A DNA stretch of 27,022 bases from Nitrospinota bacterium (GTDB taxonomy: Bacteria > JADFOP01): the NCBI GenBank assembly GCA_022562795.1, contig JADFOP010000029.1, forward strand, positions 1 to 27,022, written 5' to 3'. Made by a program: the position numbers and the translations under genes. The notes beneath the pieces were generated by a model. That model was not told the DNA's origin. It worked only from the letters and a program-made list of their open reading frames with translations, and ran no database searches. Shown here one piece after another: positions 22,451 through 27,022 of this stretch. Within the stretch, counting starts at the first letter, position 1; every line of letters starts with the position of its first letter.

Positions 22451-22711
22451 GGCTTGGTGCGGTTTAGGGAGGCTCGCGAGTCGTTGTGTTGGCACATCTG
22501 GCCGGTTTCTATCAGGGGTCGTCTCCCTCCTCGACGGCGCCTGGGGTTCAGGGCGGAACGGGTTTCTTTTCCCTCCGCAATGTGATAATCTTAAACATCC
22601 TTTCAAACACCTCGCCTTGTCCGGGGGCAGTCCTCAAGGGAGAGGGGGGCAAGCCCAGAGAGCAGGAGTCATCCACTCCTACCAGCAACCGCCAACCTGG
22701 AGGAGAGCATA

Positions 22712-24232
22712 ATGGTCCCTACCACATCCATTGAATTTCCCGAAGTAGAGATCAGTTCCAAGGTGGAGGAGTTTTTGGCCTCGCCCCGGAAGCTGCTCAT
22801 AGGCGGCCGGTGGGCCGACGCCGCTTCCGGCAAGACCTTTCCGGTTTACAACCCGGCGACCGGTGACGAGCTCGCGCGTGTGGCCGAGGGGGACAGGGAG
22901 GACATCGACCGCGCCGTCGATGCCGCCCGGAAAGCGTTCGAGGAGGGCCCGTGGCGCCGGATGACGCCTTCGGAGCGCGGCCGCATCATTTGGAAAATCG
23001 GCGATTTGATTCTCGAGAACCTCGACGAGCTCGCCGAGCTGGACTCACTCGACAACGGCAAGCCCCTCGGCGTCGCCAAGGTCGCGGACGTGCCGCTCGC
23101 CGCCGACCTGTTTCACTACATGGCCGGCTGGGCGACGAAAATCGAGGGCAGCACCATACCCATCTCGGTGCCCTACGCGCCGGGCGCCAAGTTCCACGCC
23201 TTCACCACGCGCGAGCCAATCGGCGTGGTGGGCCAGATAATCCCGTGGAATTTCCCGCTCCTTATGGCCGCCTGGAAGCTCGGCCCCGCGCTCGCGACCG
23301 GAAACGCCATCGTCCTCAAGCCCGCCGAGCAGACGCCGCTCTCCGCCCTGCGGCTCGGCGAGATAATTCAGGAAGCGGGCGCGCCCGACGGTGTCGTCAA
23401 CATCGTGCCGGGTTACGGCGAGACGGCCGGGGCGGCGCTCGCCGCGCACGATGGCGTCGATAAGATCGCCTTCACCGGCTCAACCGAGGTCGGCAAGCTC
23501 ATCGTCCAGGCCGCTACTGGGAACCTGAAGAAAGTCACCCTCGAGCTCGGCGGCAAATCTCCCAACATCGTCTTCAAGGACTCCCCCGATCTCGACGCCG
23601 CCATCGCGGGCGTAGCCAGCGCCATCTTCTTCAACCACGGCCAGTGCTGCTGCGCCGGCTCTCGCCTCTTGGTCGAGCGGGAGATCTTCGACGACGTGGT
23701 TGCCGGCGTTTCCGAGGCCGCCCAGAATATCAAGCTCGGCCCCGGCCTCGCCGCCGACACGCAAATGGGCCCGCTCGTCTCTGAGGAGCAGCTGGAGCGC
23801 GTGACCGGCTACATCGACGCCGGCCAGAACGACGGCGCGTGCGTCGTCACGGGCGGCCGTCGTATCGGTGAGCGCGGCTACTTCGTCTCACCCACCGTGA
23901 TAACCGACGCCCGGCCGGAGATGAGCATCGTCCGCGAGGAGATTTTCGGGCCGGTCGTCGTCGCCGAGCCGTTCACGAAGACCGAAGAGGTGCTTCCGGT
24001 CGCCAACGAAACCGTCTACGGCCTCGCGGCCGGCATCTGGACGGGGGATATCTCCAAGGCCCACCGGGTGGCCGAGCAGCTCCGCGCGGGCACCGTCTGG
24101 ATAAACTGCTTCAACATCTTCGACGCCGCGCTCCCCTTCGGCGGATACAAGCAGTCCGGCTGGGGCCGGGAGATGGGCAAAGGGGCCCTCGACCTCTACA
24201 CGGAGACCAAGGCCGTCTGCATCGGTCTGTAA
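22712..24232 (+). CDS. NAD(P)-dependent aldehyde dehydrogenase
   Basis: It oxidises an aldehyde to the acid with NAD(P)+. The 506-residue length is normal. Motifs in order: IIPWNFPLLMAAWK (active-site Asn), FTGSTEVG (cofactor Rossmann loop), ELGGKSPNIVF with the general-base Glu, NHGQCCCAGSRLLV with the catalytic Cys, and EEIFGPVV. It is closest to the ALDH1/betaine-aldehyde-type class, but the substrate is not clear. GGAGGAG precedes the ATG. It stands alone between the polymerase cassette and tRNA-Leu, with a terminator behind it. Its third codon positions appear even richer in C and G than those of its neighbours. Confidence 0.92.
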   Translation: MVPTTSIEFPEVEISSKVEEFLASPRKLLIGGRWADAASGKTFPVYNPATGDELARVAEGDREDIDRAVDAARKAFEEGPWRRMTPSERGRIIWKIGDLILENLDELAELDSLDNGKPLGVAKVADVPLAADLFHYMAGWATKIEGSTIPISVPYAPGAKFHAFTTREPIGVVGQIIPWNFPLLMAAWKLGPALATGNAIVLKPAEQTPLSALRLGEIIQEAGAPDGVVNIVPGYGETAGAALAAHDGVDKIAFTGSTEVGKLIVQAATGNLKKVTLELGGKSPNIVFKDSPDLDAAIAGVASAIFFNHGQCCCAGSRLLVEREIFDDVVAGVSEAAQNIKLGPGLAADTQMGPLVSEEQLERVTGYIDAGQNDGACVVTGGRRIGERGYFVSPTVITDARPEMSIVREEIFGPVVVAEPFTKTEEVLPVANETVYGLAAGIWTGDISKAHRVAEQLRAGTVWINCFNIFDAALPFGGYKQSGWGREMGKGALDLYTETKAVCIGL

Positions 24233-24254
24233 ATAACTGGGCGGGCAAATCTGG

Positions 24255-24290
24255 AAGGGCCGGGGGGGGCTCCCCCTGGCCCTTTCTCTT
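24255..24290 (+). terminator. Intrinsic terminator after aldehyde dehydrogenase
   Basis: AAGGGCC (24255-24261) pairs with GGCCCTT (24278-24284), extended by an inner run of G facing C. TCTCTT follows. It begins 22 bases after the stop codon. Confidence 0.75.
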
Positions 24291-24334
24291 CCCCCATGCA
24301 TGAAGGCGGCGGCCTCTCCCGCCTCCCGTGGTCG

Positions 24335-24362
24335 TTGACTTTGGGGCGGAGTTTGCTAAGAT
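24335..24362 (+). promoter_or_regulatory. Promoter of tRNA-Leu
   Basis: TTGACT (24335-24340) and TAAGAT (24357-24362) are 16 bp apart, about 35 bases before the first base of the tRNA. Confidence 0.65.
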
Positions 24363-24396
24363 GACCTCCCGCCTCAACACCGGGATGGGGGCCAGT

Positions 24397-24483
24397 GCCC
24401 AAGTGGCGGAATTGGCAGACGCGCATGATTCAGGGTCATGTGGCCTTACGGCCGTGGGGGTTCGAGTCCCTCCTTGGGCACCA
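24397..24483 (+). tRNA. tRNA-Leu (anticodon CAG)
   Basis: GCCCAAG (24397-24403) pairs with CTTGGGC (24473-24479), followed by A73 and encoded CCA. The anticodon arm is CATGA-TTCAGGG-TCATG with anticodon CAG. A long variable arm, TGGCCTTACGGCC, and the T-arm GGGGG-TTCGAGT-CCCTC complete a class II tRNA. It is intact. Confidence 0.97.
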
Positions 24484-24584
24484 CCAAAGCGGAACAAGGG
24501 GGTTCGGGGAGCCGGGCCTCCTGATTTTTTTGCCCGCGCTAGGGCGACGGCCCCGGCGGAAAGGCAGACGCTTGGAGGAGTACC

Positions 24585-25244
24585 ATGAGTAGGCGATACG
24601 AGATCGACAAGCTCGCCGTCGAAGAGTCGTGGCGGATGTTCCGCATCATTGGGGAGTTTGTCGAGGGCTTCGACGCGCTCTCCCACCTGGAGAAGGCCGT
24701 GACGATATACGGCTCGGCGCGCTCCAAGCCGGGCGACCCGGTCTGGCGTATCGCCGAGGAGATCGGCCGGGAGCTCGCGGCGGAGGGCTACGCGGTCATC
24801 ACCGGCGGTGGGCCGGGGGCGATGGAGGCTGCGAACAAGGGCGCCTTCGAGCAGGGGGGCGAGTCGGTGGGCCTCAACATCGACCTGCCCGAGGAGCAGG
24901 CCTCCAACCCGTATGTGACCATCTCGCTCGATTTCCGCTACTTCTTCGTCCGAAAGGTGATGCTTGTAAAATACGCCACGGCCTTCGTCCTTCTGCCCGG
25001 AGGCTTCGGCACCCTCGATGAGCTCTTCGAGACCTCCACCCTCATCCAGACCCTGCGGATCAAACCCTTCCCAATCTTCCTCGTCGGAGCCGACTACTGG
25101 GGTGGACTTCTCGGCTGGCTGAGGGGCGAGAGCGTCGCGCGGGGCTACCTGACCCCGGAGGATATAGAAATTTATCAGGTCGTCGAGAAGCCTGCCGAGA
25201 TCGTCCCCGCCATCGAAGCCTACCTCCAGCGCGAGACGGGGTAG
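24585..25244 (+). CDS. LOG-family (TIGR00730) nucleotide phosphoribohydrolase
   Basis: LOG-type proteins cleave nucleoside 5'-monophosphates such as cytokinin ribotides, or related nucleotides in bacteria, to base plus ribose phosphate. The 219-residue protein has the Rossmann-like core with GGGPGAMEAANKGA (about residues 74-87) and the signature PGGFGTLDELFE (about 138-149). A two-helix N-terminal extension (residues 1-40) is common in the longer bacterial branch. A GGAGG ribosome binding site sits before the ATG. It lies about 100 bases after tRNA-Leu with no partner gene, so its biological substrate in this organism is not shown. Confidence 0.88.
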   Translation: MSRRYEIDKLAVEESWRMFRIIGEFVEGFDALSHLEKAVTIYGSARSKPGDPVWRIAEEIGRELAAEGYAVITGGGPGAMEAANKGAFEQGGESVGLNIDLPEEQASNPYVTISLDFRYFFVRKVMLVKYATAFVLLPGGFGTLDELFETSTLIQTLRIKPFPIFLVGADYWGGLLGWLRGESVARGYLTPEDIEIYQVVEKPAEIVPAIEAYLQRETG

Positions 25245-25418
25245 GGGGACGTGATAATGTGGAAGGCCTGACCGCCTGAAGGGCAATTTCTTGACAAATA
25301 TAGACTTTTCAAGAGGTTATTCGAAATTCAAGATTTCCTGAGAAAGTCTTTAATTGCTAATGGCGGTTGCATTATCCATTAGAGTGAAGTAAAGTTTTTA
25401 CGCTGCACCTCAAATGTA
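25245..25418. other. AT-rich boundary segment
   Basis: Base composition shifts here from GC-rich to AT-rich. TTGACA at 25291-25296 with a weak GGTTAT 18 bp later may be a promoter for the next gene. GACCGCCTGAA (25270-25280) also occurs inside the attC-like site at 26143-26153. Confidence 0.45.
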
Positions 25419-26102
25419 ATGTTAAGGAACACTAGCTGCATATCAGGCGGGGATGGCGCGGCGGACGACATCGATAATTCGAAAAAGGGTAAGTTCTTGA
25501 TCTTGAAACCACCTCAGCTCCCATCCGAGGATGATAGGCTCTTTGAGGGCGACGACGACTGGTGGAACAACGCCTGCGTCAACTTCCTCCCTGACGATTG
25601 GCATATCTACGCGACAGGATACAAAGACGCCGCCGACGTACTCATGGCCCATGTCGAAAAGCACCAAGGGCGGCAGGATACTCTCGTGTATCCGGTCGTA
25701 TTCTTGTATCGACAGTATCTTGAACTGAAGATCAAAAATTTGATACGACAGGGTAGAGACCTGCTGGACATTCATGAGCCTTTTCCCAAGACTCACCGGA
25801 TTGATGAGCTGTGGAAGGTTTGTAGCGACTTATTGCGTGAGATTTTTCCCGGGGATTCTGAGGAGGAGCAAGCTCAGATAGCCCGCCTAATCGAGGAGTT
25901 CTGTCAAGTCGACCCCACATCTACGGCATTTCGATATCCGGAAGACCTAGATGGGAACCCTTCACTTCCTCCGGTGGTTCGGCACATCAATCTCCGGAAC
26001 GTAAAGGAAGTGATCGACAAGATCTCAGTGATTCTTGTTGGGGCAGATACCCTGATCGCCGAATACTTGTCAATCAAGGCAGACATGTACTCTGGGCTTT
26101 AG
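25419..26102 (+). CDS. Hypothetical helical protein, possibly HEPN-like
   Basis: The 227-residue protein belongs to no family I can name with certainty. After a variable N-terminus it has DTLVYPVVFLYRQYLELKIKNLI (residues 87-109), KTHRIDELWKVCSDLLREIF (124-143), a conserved-looking STAFRYPEDLDGNPSLP and a final long helix. The all-helical build with R-x-Y-L-x-L-x-I-K and a histidine after the second helix resembles HEPN-type proteins, which often accompany defence or toxin modules, but the R-x4-6-H RNase motif is not clear. The ATG at 25419 has AATGTA upstream and no good ribosome binding site; the true start may be later, near residue 23. Its AT-richer codons differ from those of the left part of the window. 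Confidence 0.55.
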   Translation: MLRNTSCISGGDGAADDIDNSKKGKFLILKPPQLPSEDDRLFEGDDDWWNNACVNFLPDDWHIYATGYKDAADVLMAHVEKHQGRQDTLVYPVVFLYRQYLELKIKNLIRQGRDLLDIHEPFPKTHRIDELWKVCSDLLREIFPGDSEEEQAQIARLIEEFCQVDPTSTAFRYPEDLDGNPSLPPVVRHINLRNVKEVIDKISVILVGADTLIAEYLSIKADMYSGL

Positions 26103-26120
26103 TGAGAGTCTCGTGATGCA

Positions 26121-26215
26121 CTCTAACAAAGCGTTGCACATGGACCGCCTGAAACGCTGGGCGTTTCAGAGACCCTCCGCGCTTCACGTTCATGCGCGGC
26201 GGTTAGTTGCCGACT
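26121..26215. other. Integron attC-like structured site
   Basis: TCTAACAAAGCGTTGCA begins the segment and GGCGGTTAG lies near its end, so CTAAC and GTTAG form outer complementary ends as in attC sites. GACCGCC near the left faces GGCGGT near the right. A 9-bp hairpin, CTGAAACGC-TGG-GCGTTTCAG (26149-26169), lies between. The site follows one gene's stop by about 20 bases and precedes the next gene's ribosome binding site, as between gene cassettes. The right core departs from the GTTRRRY consensus and no integrase is in view, so I am cautious. Confidence 0.4.
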
Positions 26216-26235
26216 AAAAAAAGGAATGCCTTAAT

Positions 26236-27022
26236 ATGAAACCCTCCGACAGAATCCATCTCATTAAAGAAATATCCGCCTCCCTTGGAGAAGAGAGCTG
26301 GAAGCTCATTGATTTAACTCTAAAACAATTTAACTTGCCTTGGACCGATGAATGGAACGGAGATACCAAGGGCGATTATGTCATCGATATGATCAGCGAC
26401 GCCAGCAATCAATCTTTAGTGAAATTAGCTAAACATCTAGGGGTTGTGACAGAACTTGAATCCTCTGAACTACCAACTTTTTGGTCACCCAATCATCTAC
26501 GTATATTTCTCAGTGGTCTCGCTACTGAAAAAAAAGCCATCAAAGCTATAAAAACTGAATTGGGAGATTATGGGCTTGTATGTTTTCTCGCTCATGAGGA
26601 TATTGAGCCAACAAGGGAATGGCAGACAGAAATTGAGACAGCCCTAACGACAATGGATGCTCTCGTAGCGTATTTAACTCCAGGTTTTAATGAAAGCGAA
26701 TGGACAGATCAAGAAGTGGGTGTGGCTATCGGCCGCAAAGTTCCAATTGTTCCTCTGAAAGCTGGAATCGATCCCTATGGCTTCATAGGTAAATACCAAG
26801 CACTTCAAGCTAAAGACCGAATGCCAGAGGAAATTGCAAAAGAGATTGTGGAATTGCTTGCAGCAAAACCTCAGATTGCGGCCAAGATTTCAAATGCGCT
26901 TGTTGAACGCCTTGAAGGCTCAGGGTCTTTTAGTGATTCAAAACTAATTATGGATTTAATAGAAAGATGTCGCCAGTTTTCGGAGGACACACTTGAAAGG
27001 CTTAAAGCTGCACCAAAGGGCA
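26236..27022 (+). CDS. TIR-domain protein, 3' end beyond window
   Basis: The frame is open from the ATG at 26236 (AAGGA upstream) to the window end, 262 residues. Residues 1-70 (SDRIHLIKEISASLGEESWKL onward) form a helical N-terminal domain like the effector-associated or adaptor domains seen before bacterial TIRs. Residues about 88-185 form a TIR domain: LRIFLSGLATEKKAIKAI, CFLAHEDIEPTREWQTEI, DALVAYLTPGFNESEW and TDQEVGVAIGRKVPIVPL. W156-x3-E160 is the usual location of the catalytic glutamate of NAD-cleaving TIRs. Residues after 200 are helical and unfinished. Bacterial TIR proteins commonly serve in anti-phage systems by depleting NAD+ or making signal molecules; that role is inferred here. 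Codon use is AT-rich. Confidence 0.85.
   Translation, partial: MKPSDRIHLIKEISASLGEESWKLIDLTLKQFNLPWTDEWNGDTKGDYVIDMISDASNQSLVKLAKHLGVVTELESSELPTFWSPNHLRIFLSGLATEKKAIKAIKTELGDYGLVCFLAHEDIEPTREWQTEIETALTTMDALVAYLTPGFNESEWTDQEVGVAIGRKVPIVPLKAGIDPYGFIGKYQALQAKDRMPEEIAKEIVELLAAKPQIAAKISNALVERLEGSGSFSDSKLIMDLIERCRQFSEDTLERLKAAPKG

Noticed and set aside
24111-25286. 391-codon minus-strand frame across tRNA-Leu and the LOG gene
   Set aside because: It runs through an intact tRNA, a terminator and a well-supported plus-strand gene, so it is a shadow.

Overview
The window looks like a chromosomal piece from a GC-rich, Gram-negative bacterium. The Gram-negative call rests on a TonB/BtuB pair and a Tat-exported, membrane-anchored molybdoenzyme. 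An Aquifex-type aconitase and a family B polymerase point away from the common model phyla, but I cannot name the lineage. Most of the DNA is compact and GC-rich. The last ~1.8 kb is clearly more AT-rich and looks accessory.

Region 1 (1-9,200) is a molybdenum-dependent anaerobic respiration locus. On the minus strand are a carboxymuconolactone-decarboxylase-like gene, mobA, yqeC and the 3' remnant of a MOT1-type molybdate permease. Divergently on the plus strand are a four-cluster ferredoxin subunit, an NrfD/PsrC membrane anchor, a Tat-exported molybdopterin oxidoreductase and a TorD-type chaperone, in the B-C-A order known from tetrathionate reductase. A Crp/Fnr regulator and a universal stress protein follow. 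Near-identical TTGAC-N4-GTCAA palindromes lie ahead of the respiratory operon and of the stress protein gene. In both cases the spacing to a -10 hexamer is the same, which suggests a small local regulon.

Region 2 (9,300-13,950) holds a truncated reading frame fused to the 3' half of a tRNA-Gly gene (a likely recombination scar), a CopD-like membrane protein, an aconitase and a soluble PAS histidine kinase.

Region 3 (14,080-18,300) is a cobalamin uptake locus. A promoter and a cobalamin riboswitch with an intrinsic terminator precede btuB, and a further hairpin sequesters the btuB ribosome binding site. tonB and a DUF6580-like membrane protein follow.

Region 4 (18,300-22,450) begins with a malic enzyme fragment and a cluster of palindromic repeats. 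After these comes a tight three-gene cassette: a RecA/RadA-like protein with a damaged P-loop, a small coiled-coil protein, and a family B DNA polymerase that has lost its proofreading motifs. Its composition parallels the ImuA-ImuB-DnaE2 mutasome but with an archaeal-type polymerase. It is the best candidate for an undescribed system here.

Region 5 (22,700-27,022) has an aldehyde dehydrogenase, tRNA-Leu(CAG), a LOG-family protein and then the AT-rich tail. The tail contains an all-helical hypothetical protein, an integron attC-like structured site and a TIR-domain protein cut by the window end, which together suggest an anti-phage or gene-cassette neighbourhood.
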